A stretch of 64,000 nucleotides of DNA from assembly GCA_021604585.1 (NCBI GenBank), contig BQJG01000002.1:1-64000 (forward strand), in the 5' to 3' direction. Shown here in pieces: positions 15,720-23,796 of this stretch (positions are counted from its first letter, which is position 1; each line of letters starts with the position of its first letter). The position numbers and the translations under genes are program-made. The notes under the pieces are model-generated. The model was given only the letters and a program-made list of their open reading frames with translations, had not been told where the DNA came from and did no database searches. The DNA is from Hyphococcus sp. (GTDB lineage Bacteria; Pseudomonadota; Alphaproteobacteria; Caulobacterales; Parvularculaceae).

Positions 15720-18700
15720 TTAATGAAAATTCCGCCCGCCTGGGAGGATTTTCTCCATGTGTTTGGCGCGTTCCATACGCCGGCGGAAATCGCCCTTCCT
15801 TAAATCCTCGTTTACCGGGCGCTTGAATTCATCGGCTCTTGAAAGACCGTCATCCATCTCACCGTGATAGCCGCTCAAGTCGGAAAGCTTTGGCGTCAGG
15901 TTGTAAAGCCGCCGGGCGACGATGTGGATGACATCGCCCTCGCGCTGCAGGACGCCGGAAACGCCAAGGAAGCGCGCCCCCAAAACTTCTCGCCGGAACC
16001 GCTCGAAGATCTTCGGCCAGATGATGATATTGGCGATCCCGGTCTCGTCTTCGAGGGTCGCGAAGATGACGCCCTTCGCCGTGCCCGGCCGCTGGCGCAC
16101 CAGCACGAGACCGGAAACGGATACGAGCCGGCTATGATTCAAGTTCCACAAATCTTCATTGGCGGCGTAGTGCGAGGATTTGAGCCAGCCGCGTAAGAAT
16201 GAAACGGGATGCCGCTTTAGCGACATCTTCACGGTCTTGTAGTCATAAGCGACTTCCTCGCCGAGCGGCATGGTCGGCAGTCGTACTTCCTCTTCCTTGC
16301 GGAAGGCGCGCTCGGCGGCGAATAACGGCATCTGGTCGTCGCCTTTCACTTTGTCGAGGCCCTGCACCGCCCAAAGGGCGTCCCTGCGCGAGAGCCCGAG
16401 CGATCCGAAGGCGTCGGCATTGGCGAGAATTTCGAGCGACGCCTGCGAGAGCCCCGTTCGCAGCCAGAGATCGCGCACGGAATCGTACCCGGCGCCGCGG
16501 CATTCCTCGATGCGCTCGGCATCCTTGTCCGCAAGACCTTTGACCAGCCTGAATCCGAGACGAATCGCATGGCTCGCCCGCATCGAGTTTCCCATGGCGC
16601 GGTGGCGCGCGTGAATGTTGCCAAAGCCATCGGATGGTTCGAGCGTCAGATCACTATAAGAGTGATTTATATCGACGGGCTTCACTCCAACGCCATGCTC
16701 GCGCGCGTCACGAACAATCTGCGCGGGCGCGTAAAATCCCATGGGCTGAGCATTCACGAGCGCTGCGGCGAAAACATCCGGATAGCGGCATTTGAGCCAG
16801 CAGGAGACATATACGAGCAGCGCAAAACTCGCCGCATGGCTTTCGGGAAAGCCATATTCCCCGAACCCCTCAATCTGTTTGAAGCAGCGTTCGGCGAAGT
16901 CGCGGTCATAGCCCCGCGCCGCCATGCCTTCGACCATCTTGTCGTGATACTGGTGGATCGTGCCTGCCCGACGGAACGTCGCCATGGCGCGGCGCAGTCC
17001 GTCCGCTTGCGTCGGCGTGAAACCCGCGGCGACGATGGCGATCTTCATCGCCTGTTCCTGAAACAAGGGAACGCCGAGCGTCCTGCCGAGCACGTTTTCG
17101 AGATCCTTGCTCGGATATTCGACCTTTTCGAGCCCGTCTCGCCGGCGCAGATAGGGATGCACCATATCGCCCTGGATCGGGCCCGGCCGTACGATCGCCA
17201 CTTCGATGACGAGATCGTAGAAGTTGCGCGGCTTCAGGCGCGGCAGCATCGACATCTGCGCCCGGCTTTCGATCTGGAAGACGCCGAGCGTGTCGGCCTT
17301 GCAGATCATGTCGTAGACTTGCCGCTCTTCGGCCGGGATCGAGGCGAGATCGAGATCGACGCCGTAATGTTTCTTCAACAACGCAAACGCATTGGCGATG
17401 CAGGTGAGCATTCCGAGGCCGAGCACATCGACTTTAATCATGCCGAGCGCGTCCAGATCGTCCTTGTCCCATTCGACGAAACTCCGTTCCGGCATGGCGG
17501 CGTTGCCGATGGGAATGACTTCCTCCAGAGGCCCCCGCGTCATCACGAAACCACCCGTATGCTGCGAAAGGTGGCGCGGGAAACCGATCAGCTCTTTCGA
17601 GAAGTGAAGCGCGTGACGCAAGGTGAGATCGGCGGGATTGAGGCCCTGTTCCTTGACGCGGGTTTCATTGACGCCAGACGCATCGCTGCCCCAATTGCTT
17701 TTGGCGAGCGAGGAGATGACATCCTCGGAGAGCCCGAACGCCTTGCCGACTTCGCGCACCGCGCTTCTTGTGCGGTAGGTGATGACGGTCGCGGCGATGC
17801 CGGCGCGATCGCGGCCGTATTTTCTGTAGATATACTGGAGAACCTCTTCGCGCCGCTCGTGCTCGAAATCGACGTCGATGTCCGGCGGCTCGTTGCGGTC
17901 GGCCGAAACGAAGCGCTCGAACAGGAGATCGATGCGCGCCGGATCGACTGAGGTGACGCCGAGGCAGTAACAGACAGACGAGTTCGCCGCCGATCCGCGG
18001 CCCTGGCAGAGGATGCCTTGCGAGCGCGCGTAACGCACGATGTCATAAACCGTCAGAAAGTAGCGCGCATAATCGAGCTGTTCGATCAGCGCCAATTCGT
18101 GATTGAGCGCCGCCGCGACTTTCTCAGGTACGCCGTCAGGGTATCGCGTCTTCGCGCCTTCCCATGACAAGCGTTGAAGTTCTTCTTGCGGCGTTGCGCT
18201 CGCCCCACAATTTTCTTCCGGATATTCATAGCGCAGCTCGTCAAGCGAGAAGCGCGCGCGCGCCGCCACATGCAAGGTCTCTTCGATAGCGGCTGGGTGG
18301 TCCTTGAAGAGGCGCAGCATTTCCGTCGGCGGTTTCAGATGCCGTTCGGCGTTGGCTTCAAGCGCACGTCCCGCCTCAAAAACTGTACAATGTTCTCGAA
18401 TGCAATGAACCACATCGGCGAGCCGCCGGCGTTCGGGCGCATGGTAAAGAATGTCATTGACGGCGAGGAGCGGAACGCGGACGCCTCGTGCTGTCAGCGC
18501 GAGTTGATTGAGGATACGGCGATCGTCGTCGCGGAACGCCCTCGCGCCGGCGAGCCAGACCGACCCGGGAAAGGCGACGCGGAAGTCATTGAGCGATTCG
18601 GCGATGGCGTGCGCGAAGGGATCGTCAGGCAAGACCGCAAATAATTGCCCCTCGCCAAGCTCCAGCACATCGGCGCGGGTGATTTCGCAATCGCCTTTCG

Positions 18701-19004
18701 CCGCACGCATTTTTCCTCGGGTCAGCAGTTTACAGAGCCGCCCATAGGCGGCGCGGTCCGACGGCCAGCATAGAATGTCGGGCGTGTCATCGACGAATTT
18801 AAGCCGCGCGCCGGTGATGAACCGGAATCCGATTTCCTTTGCGGCGGTATGGGCTCGCACCACGCCGGCGAGCGTGTTGACGTCAGTGACGGCGATGGCG
18901 TCGAGACCGAGTTTCGCCGCCTGGAACACCAGCTCGTCGGGATGCGAGGCGCCTTTAAGGAATGTGAAATTGCTCATGGCGGCGAGTTCTGCATACGCTG
19001 TCAT
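15720..19004 (-). CDS. dnaE2: Error-prone DNA polymerase DnaE2 (ImuC)
   Basis: This 1094-residue C-family polymerase carries out translesion synthesis with ImuA and ImuB. An N-terminal PHP domain begins AELAAMSNFTFLKGASHP. The catalytic box PDIDVDFEHERREEV lies near residue 375, followed by YGRDRAGIAATVITYR. The tail PGGRNFH is the usual DnaE2 end. The start at 19004 is chosen because it forms a 4-base ATGA overlap with the imuB stop and begins the conserved sequence; an upstream extension of 48 residues is rejected. It is the last gene of a LexA-controlled operon on the minus strand, inserted between the CopG gene and trbB of the conjugation operon. Confidence 0.94.
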   Translation of the reverse strand: MTAYAELAAMSNFTFLKGASHPDELVFQAAKLGLDAIAVTDVNTLAGVVRAHTAAKEIGFRFITGARLKFVDDTPDILCWPSDRAAYGRLCKLLTRGKMRAAKGDCEITRADVLELGEGQLFAVLPDDPFAHAIAESLNDFRVAFPGSVWLAGARAFRDDDRRILNQLALTARGVRVPLLAVNDILYHAPERRRLADVVHCIREHCTVFEAGRALEANAERHLKPPTEMLRLFKDHPAAIEETLHVAARARFSLDELRYEYPEENCGASATPQEELQRLSWEGAKTRYPDGVPEKVAAALNHELALIEQLDYARYFLTVYDIVRYARSQGILCQGRGSAANSSVCYCLGVTSVDPARIDLLFERFVSADRNEPPDIDVDFEHERREEVLQYIYRKYGRDRAGIAATVITYRTRSAVREVGKAFGLSEDVISSLAKSNWGSDASGVNETRVKEQGLNPADLTLRHALHFSKELIGFPRHLSQHTGGFVMTRGPLEEVIPIGNAAMPERSFVEWDKDDLDALGMIKVDVLGLGMLTCIANAFALLKKHYGVDLDLASIPAEERQVYDMICKADTLGVFQIESRAQMSMLPRLKPRNFYDLVIEVAIVRPGPIQGDMVHPYLRRRDGLEKVEYPSKDLENVLGRTLGVPLFQEQAMKIAIVAAGFTPTQADGLRRAMATFRRAGTIHQYHDKMVEGMAARGYDRDFAERCFKQIEGFGEYGFPESHAASFALLVYVSCWLKCRYPDVFAAALVNAQPMGFYAPAQIVRDAREHGVGVKPVDINHSYSDLTLEPSDGFGNIHARHRAMGNSMRASHAIRLGFRLVKGLADKDAERIEECRGAGYDSVRDLWLRTGLSQASLEILANADAFGSLGLSRRDALWAVQGLDKVKGDDQMPLFAAERAFRKEEEVRLPTMPLGEEVAYDYKTVKMSLKRHPVSFLRGWLKSSHYAANEDLWNLNHSRLVSVSGLVLVRQRPGTAKGVIFATLEDETGIANIIIWPKIFERFRREVLGARFLGVSGVLQREGDVIHIVARRLYNLTPKLSDLSGYHGEMDDGLSRADEFKRPVNEDLRKGDFRRRMERAKHMEKILPGGRNFH

Positions 19005-20557
19005 GCGAAAAACCCGTGAAGGAACCAGCGGGGGATCGTCGTTTCCGCGCCGTAGATGCCCTCGCGAAAGAGCCAGTAGCGCCGGCCTTCGGCCGTTTCG
19101 ACGCGGTAATAGTCGCGCGTCGGTCCCGCCATCTCTTTGCCCTGCCATTCATCGGCGATACGTTCGGGACCATTGGCCCGCGCAACAGCGTAAGCGACGC
19201 GCCGCCATTTGAAGCGGATCGGCGGGCCGTCGGGGACTTCCGCGAGCGCCTCGATTTCTTCGGGGCGCGGCAACAGCTTCACTGGCCGCGCATGTTTGAC
19301 AGGACCAACATAGGATTGGCTCGCGGGATTGACCACCGGCGTGAAACGGGCGGCGCGCTCCGGCAGGTGCGAATTCCTGAAACTGACGCGGCGGACGTTT
19401 GTTGCGCCGAGCCGGTTGCTGAGACGATCCTTCAGCTCCGCAAGGGCTTCTTCCTGCGCCTCTCTATCCGATTGCAGATCGAAGGCGGCGCGCTGCCGAA
19501 CAGCGAGCGAGCTCACGTCGAACGCCGAGAGGCGTAAGAGCTCGAAGCCAAAGCCTGCATCATAGTCGTCTTTCAAATCGTCGAGCCTGTTTTCGAAAAG
19601 ACGGGTAATATGTTTCGCGTCGCGCGCGGGTGCGCTGGCGCCAATGCTCATTCGCGTGACCTCGTTGTCGACGCGAAAGAACGCCAGCTCGAAACGCCGC
19701 CCCCCGGCGGCGTCTCGCGCGAGGTTTCCGGCGAGATCATGGGCGAGCGGCTCCAGAACGGATTTGACGGCTTCGACGGTGGAAATCGGTTCAGCGAGTT
19801 TTCGTTCCGCGTAATAGCGCGGCGCCGGAATGATCGGGACAAGCGGTTCCGCTTCCGTCCCCAGCGCTTGTCCGAGACGTGATAAAAGCACTTTTGTAAA
19901 GCGCGCCGTCAGGGGACTGCGCGGCATGTCGTAAAGCTGACCGATAGTTTTCAGCCCCAGCCGGCGGAGGCGGTCGGACAAGTCCGGCGACAGCCGCAAC
20001 GCTTCGACCGGCAGGGATGCAATGGCCGAATGATGGGCTTCTTGATCGGCGATTTCCAGATCTCCGAAACACGCCAGCGCCCAGGCACCGCCGGCCGTTT
20101 CCGCAATTGCGGCGCGCATCGAATAGCCGGCGCGTGTCATGCGCTCTTTGAGATCGCTAAGGATCGCGTCCTCGCCGCCGAAAAGCCGCTGGCAGCCGGT
20201 AATGTCGATGAAAAGTTCGCCGGTCGCCTGAAGCGAAACGACAGGCGAATAGCGCATCAGCGCTTCGGCGAGACGACGAAAGCTTTGCGCTTCCTCATGG
20301 GCGTCTGTCTCGACGGCGATGAGCTTCGGCTCGATGGCGCGCGCATCGGCAAGCGCCTGGCCTTGATAAAGACCAAGCTTCGCCGCCTTTACGTCCATGG
20401 CGCGGATGCGCAAGGCGCGCTTCGCCTTTTCATGAATGACGATGGGCGCAGCCACTTCTTCAAGCGACGGCTGTTGTTTCTTCAAATGGTCCGTCGGCCA
20501 TCGCGGGAACCACGCCGCGATTATGCGGCGCGGCCTCGACAAGTCTTCTTTCTGCAT
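19001..20557 (-). CDS. imuB: ImuB: Y-family polymerase-like mutasome hub
   Basis: The 518-residue protein has a Y-family polymerase fold (AAWFPRWPTDHL at about 15-26; FIDITGCQRLFGGE at about 125-138). Members of the family lack the polymerase acidic residues and act as the hub that binds ImuA, DnaE2 and the beta clamp. The segment around VRQRAAFDL, where a clamp-binding motif is expected, only weakly resembles a QxxLF box. The start at 20557 is chosen from family homology. It lies 98 bases inside the imuA frame, so the two genes overlap strongly. The stop overlaps dnaE2 by 4 bases. Confidence 0.9.
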   Translation of the reverse strand: MQKEDLSRPRRIIAAWFPRWPTDHLKKQQPSLEEVAAPIVIHEKAKRALRIRAMDVKAAKLGLYQGQALADARAIEPKLIAVETDAHEEAQSFRRLAEALMRYSPVVSLQATGELFIDITGCQRLFGGEDAILSDLKERMTRAGYSMRAAIAETAGGAWALACFGDLEIADQEAHHSAIASLPVEALRLSPDLSDRLRRLGLKTIGQLYDMPRSPLTARFTKVLLSRLGQALGTEAEPLVPIIPAPRYYAERKLAEPISTVEAVKSVLEPLAHDLAGNLARDAAGGRRFELAFFRVDNEVTRMSIGASAPARDAKHITRLFENRLDDLKDDYDAGFGFELLRLSAFDVSSLAVRQRAAFDLQSDREAQEEALAELKDRLSNRLGATNVRRVSFRNSHLPERAARFTPVVNPASQSYVGPVKHARPVKLLPRPEEIEALAEVPDGPPIRFKWRRVAYAVARANGPERIADEWQGKEMAGPTRDYYRVETAEGRRYWLFREGIYGAETTIPRWFLHGFFA

Positions 20558-21230
20558 GATCCCATTCCAATACCCACCGGCCGCGACCCCCGTCGCGGTT
20601 TTTCTCCAGCGCCGTACTCCAGCGCGGCCGCCCCAATCCCCGTTCGTCCAATGGATCTTCCGCGCTTGGCGCCGGCGCGACGCGCCAGCGCGTGCGCGCC
20701 GCGCTCGGGCCTTCGTCGCGCGCATCACGCAGCAAAAAAAGTCTCGCGCCCGATTGTTCGGCGCCAAGCTGCAAGCGACGCGTCGCCGTGAGGTCGAGCA
20801 GCGAGTGCGGCTTCCAGAATTCGATGATAACCATCGCATCGTGACGCGCCGCTTCTTCCGCCGCCCAGAGGACGGCTTTGGCGTCGCGGGCGTGAACGAA
20901 AATGCAAAGCGCGCTGTCGACGCCGTAAAAGTTTAAACCGCAGCCGTAAGGGACGCCCTCTTGAAATGCGTCGCGCGTTTGTCCGATCCAGATGATCGGC
21001 TGCGCGCGTTCGGCGCTTGCAGCGCCGGCGAGCGCAAGCGCAAGACCGAGAACGGAAGGCGCGTCGCGATAGTCGCCCGCCCGGAATTCGTGAACGGCCC
21101 CGCGCGCGAGCAAAACGGGTCCGCAGGCGAGATCATCCGTTCCCGGAAGGCTCGTGAATTCCCGTTTCTCAATGTCGGCGATGCGCCGCCGGAGCCCCGC
21201 AAGGCTCCTGCGGCGGGCGATGGCGTGCAT
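20460..21230 (-). CDS. imuA: ImuA: RecA-like mutasome protein
   Basis: The 256-residue protein matches the alphaproteobacterial ImuA layout: a basic N-terminus (ARRRSLAGLRRRIADIE), then GAVHEFRAGDYRDAP and a RecA-like core (QPIIWIGQTRDAFQEGVPYG, about 77-96; VIIEFWKPHSLLDLTATRRL). In Myxococcus and Caulobacter-type systems it supports ImuB and DnaE2 during damage-induced mutagenesis. A LexA box lies at 21267-21281, 36 bases before the start. The end overlaps imuB by 98 bases. It is the first gene of the imuA-imuB-dnaE2 operon. Confidence 0.88.
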   Translation of the reverse strand: MHAIARRRSLAGLRRRIADIEKREFTSLPGTDDLACGPVLLARGAVHEFRAGDYRDAPSVLGLALALAGAASAERAQPIIWIGQTRDAFQEGVPYGCGLNFYGVDSALCIFVHARDAKAVLWAAEEAARHDAMVIIEFWKPHSLLDLTATRRLQLGAEQSGARLFLLRDARDEGPSAARTRWRVAPAPSAEDPLDERGLGRPRWSTALEKNRDGGRGRWVLEWDHAERRLVEAAPHNRGVVPAMADGPFEETTAVA

Positions 21231-21266
21231 CCCGCGGGTTCCGTTTTCAGCTATGGACGAGAATTA

Positions 21267-21281
21267 GAACAAAAAGAGAAC
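21267..21281 (-). promoter_or_regulatory. LexA operator (SOS box) of imuA-imuB-dnaE2
   Basis: The plus strand reads GAAC-AAAAAGA-GAAC, which on the minus strand is GTTC-N7-GTTC, the alphaproteobacterial LexA box. It lies 36 bases upstream of imuA in the 116-base gap behind the YedK gene, so it should make the mutasome damage-inducible. Confidence 0.85.
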
Positions 21282-21346
21282 TTTTGAGTCAAGCGGATCG
21301 ATTCTGCACTGAACATTCCGCCGCTAAGGCCTTGAATCCAAAGGGC

Positions 21347-22030
21347 CTAGAAAATCGGATCGCCCTCGGGGTCGATCAGTTCGGCGTAGTTATTCTTGAC
21401 CGATCCGACATCATTGGAGACCGGATAGGCCGTGAGCCATTCATCCGGGCAGGATTTAAGGAGCGCGCGATGCGCATCGCCCCAGGGTTCCGGTCCGATC
21501 CAGAGATCGAGATCGGCGGGATCGAGAATGACCGGCATCCGGTCATGAACGGCGCCTATGACCTCATTGGCGGGACAGGTGATGATGGTGAAAGTGCGCG
21601 GATTATCAGGATCGACCTTGTCGTTGAAAGCCCACAGACCCGCTAGCAGCATCGGCTTTCCGTCACGGCGCTTGATCGCATAGGCCTGTTTCGATTTTCC
21701 GGGGCCGCGCCGCCATTCATAAAAGCCGCTGATCGGAATGACGCAGCGCATCTTGTTAAGCGAGCCCTTCCAGGTCGCCTTTTCTTCGATGGTTTCGCAT
21801 TTGGCGTTAATCGTTGAAAATTTCGGCTTGTCCTTCATCCAGATCGGGACAAGTCCCCATTTCATTTGCTCGATGCGGCGCTCGCCGTCGCGTTCCGAGC
21901 AAATGAGCACGTCATGGGTCGGGGCGGTATTCCAGTTCGGGCGAAAATTCGTCTCTGGCGGCTCGCCTTTCAGGTCGAGCAGCTCGCGATATTCTTCCCA
22001 TGTCAACGAAGCCCAAAATCGTCCGCACAT
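21347..22030 (-). CDS. SOS response-associated peptidase, YedK/HMCES family
   Basis: This 227-residue SRAP protein shields abasic sites in single-stranded DNA by forming a covalent bond. The catalytic Cys2 is in MCGRF, Asn75 is in FSTINAKCET, Glu105 in GFYEW and His162 in AVHDRMP. These fit the residues needed for thiazolidine crosslink formation. The length matches E. coli YedK (about 222). It lies upstream of imuA on the same strand, with the LexA box between them. No GTTC-N7-GTTC box was seen before its own start. On a conjugative element it could protect incoming single strands. Confidence 0.92.
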   Translation of the reverse strand: MCGRFWASLTWEEYRELLDLKGEPPETNFRPNWNTAPTHDVLICSERDGERRIEQMKWGLVPIWMKDKPKFSTINAKCETIEEKATWKGSLNKMRCVIPISGFYEWRRGPGKSKQAYAIKRRDGKPMLLAGLWAFNDKVDPDNPRTFTIITCPANEVIGAVHDRMPVILDPADLDLWIGPEPWGDAHRALLKSCPDEWLTAYPVSNDVGSVKNNYAELIDPEGDPIF

Positions 22031-22211
22031 GACGCCATCATGCCTGAAGGCGACCGCCGGATAAAGTCTGAGCGCCGAGGGCCGCGACGGGCCTTATCTT
22101 TCGACGTTTTGCGAATGGGTTCGATTGACCCTTGAGTTTCCGAACTATCGGCGCCGCGCCTGCCTGACGACAATCGGGCCTCATTGAAGACAATGAGAAG
22201 GCGCTCAATCA

Positions 22212-23216
22212 ATGCCGCAGCCGGCAAGCCAGGAAACGACATCCAAACGCAGAACAGCTATGCTGCGCTCGGCCTTTCGCGGCGCTGTCGCGGCGGCGCT
22301 CTCCGCCGACGATGTCATCGAGGTTCTCGCCAATCCCGACGGGTCGATCTGGATCGAGCGGGCCGGCGCCGCGCTTGCGCGTGAAGCAGACACTCTTGAC
22401 GCCGAAGCGCGTGAACGCGTCATCAAGCTGGTCGCGAACAGCGTCGGCGAGACCTGCGGTCGCGCCAATCCCGTCATCTCCGCGGAATTGCCAGGCTCCG
22501 GCGAACGCTTTGAAGGTCTTCTCCCGCCGGTTTCCGAGGCGCCCTGTTTTGCGATCCGCAAACCCGCCGCCACGCCCTTTACGCTCAATGATTATGTGAA
22601 GAGCGGCGCGCTTGCGCCGGCTGTTGCAGATGCGCTGCGATGTTGTCTGGCGGATCGCGCCAACATCGTCATCGCCGGCGGCACATCCTCTGGCAAGACG
22701 ACCTTTACGAATGCGCTGCTTGCAGAACCTGCTTTCGCGGAAGAGCGCGTCGTCATTCTCGAAGACACGAGGGAACTCAAATGCGCCGCGAAAAACGCGG
22801 TCGCGCTCAGAACGCATGGGGAAGGGGCAAGTCTCACACGGCTTGTCCGGTCCACCATGCGCCTTCGCCCGGACCGCATCATCGTCGGCGAGGTGAGGGG
22901 ACCGGAAGCGCTCGATCTCTTAAAGGCGTGGAACACCGGCCATCCCGGCGGCGTCACGACGTTGCACGCGAATTCGGCGGAAGGGGCGCTGTCGAGGCTA
23001 GAGCAACTCGCGGCCGAAGCGACAGCCAAGCCGCCGCAACGGCTTATCGCGGAGGCGGTTGACGTCGTCGTCTTCATGTCGCGCCGCGACGGCGTGCGGC
23101 GCGTCGAGGACGCTCTGCGGGTCATTGGCGTCGACGGCGACGCTTACGAATTCGCGCCGCTCTGCGAACTCAAACTTGTTTCCGAAATCAAAGGAGAGAC
23201 ACATGAAAGTTGTTAA
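22212..23216 (+). CDS. trbB: TrbB, VirB11-like traffic ATPase
   Basis: This 334-residue hexameric ATPase energises the type IV secretion channel at the cytoplasmic side. Walker A is GGTSSGKTT at 156-164. The Asp box, VILEDTREL, and the Walker B/His region, IIVGEVRGPEALDLLKAW and GHPGGVTTLHAN, are all present. It begins the trb operon and is divergent from the YedK gene across 181 bases that must hold its promoter. The last 14 bases overlap trbC. Confidence 0.94.
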   Translation: MPQPASQETTSKRRTAMLRSAFRGAVAAALSADDVIEVLANPDGSIWIERAGAALAREADTLDAEARERVIKLVANSVGETCGRANPVISAELPGSGERFEGLLPPVSEAPCFAIRKPAATPFTLNDYVKSGALAPAVADALRCCLADRANIVIAGGTSSGKTTFTNALLAEPAFAEERVVILEDTRELKCAAKNAVALRTHGEGASLTRLVRSTMRLRPDRIIVGEVRGPEALDLLKAWNTGHPGGVTTLHANSAEGALSRLEQLAAEATAKPPQRLIAEAVDVVVFMSRRDGVRRVEDALRVIGVDGDAYEFAPLCELKLVSEIKGETHESC

Positions 23217-23532
23217 GACGAAGATCGCGGTGCGCCGCGTGCTTACTGCGGGCGCCGCGTTCCTGTTCCTTATCGGCACGGCGCATGCCGCCGGCTCAGG
23301 AATGCCCTGGGAAGGCCCGCTCGACCAGATCCTGCAATCGATCGAAGGCCCTGTCGCGCGCATCGCCGCCGTCATTGTCATTATCATGACCGGCCTTGCG
23401 CTCGCCTTCGGCGAGTCGTCCGGCGGGATGAGGAAACTCATTCAGATCGTCTTCGGACTTTCCATCGCTTTCGCGGCGACGAGTTTCTTCCTCGCCTTCT
23501 TCTCCTTTGGCGGCGGCGCCGTTCTTTACTGA
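23203..23532 (+). CDS. trbC: TrbC, VirB2-like pilin precursor
   Basis: The 109-residue precursor has a signal peptide ending in GTAHA before AGSGMPW. Two hydrophobic segments follow (VARIAAVIVIIMTGLALAFG and IVFGLSIAFAATSFFLAFFS). In RP4 the pilin is cyclised by TraF, which is encoded here at 5609. The start at 23203 is fixed by AAGGAG at 23191-23196 inside the end of trbB. A longer upstream frame is a shadow of trbB. Confidence 0.92.
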   Translation: MKVVKTKIAVRRVLTAGAAFLFLIGTAHAAGSGMPWEGPLDQILQSIEGPVARIAAVIVIIMTGLALAFGESSGGMRKLIQIVFGLSIAFAATSFFLAFFSFGGGAVLY

Positions 23533-23544
23533 GAGACGCGAGTA

Positions 23545-23796
23545 ATGGACGGTTTTGAAATCCCCCTGCGGCGGTCTCTGACTGAACCGATCCTTATGGG
23601 CGGTGCGCCGCGCTCAGAAGCGATCCTGATCGGCACCATCGCCGCGGCGCTGGCGCTGGGGCTCCGTCTCTGGATACCGGGGCTTCTGGTCTGGCTCGCC
23701 GGCCATACGGGTGCTGTCATGGCGGCCAAGGCCGATCCCGATTTCATGAGCGTTGCAATCCGCTCCCTACGTCACAAGGCGCATCTCACATGCTGA
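23545..23796 (+). CDS. trbD: TrbD, VirB3-like membrane protein
   Basis: The 83-residue protein begins with the VirB3 pattern FEIPLRRSLTEPILMGGAPR. Two close hydrophobic stretches follow (EAILIGTIAAALALGLRLW, IPGLLVWLAGHTGAVMA). VirB3 works with the VirB4 ATPase in pilus biogenesis, and the 7-base overlap with trbE fits that. The length is normal. Confidence 0.92.
   Translation: MDGFEIPLRRSLTEPILMGGAPRSEAILIGTIAAALALGLRLWIPGLLVWLAGHTGAVMAAKADPDFMSVAIRSLRHKAHLTC

Noticed and set aside
16569..17951. Plus-strand open frame of 460 codons
   Set aside because: It is antisense to dnaE2, which carries the PHP and PDIDVDF motifs. No family pattern is seen in the shadow.
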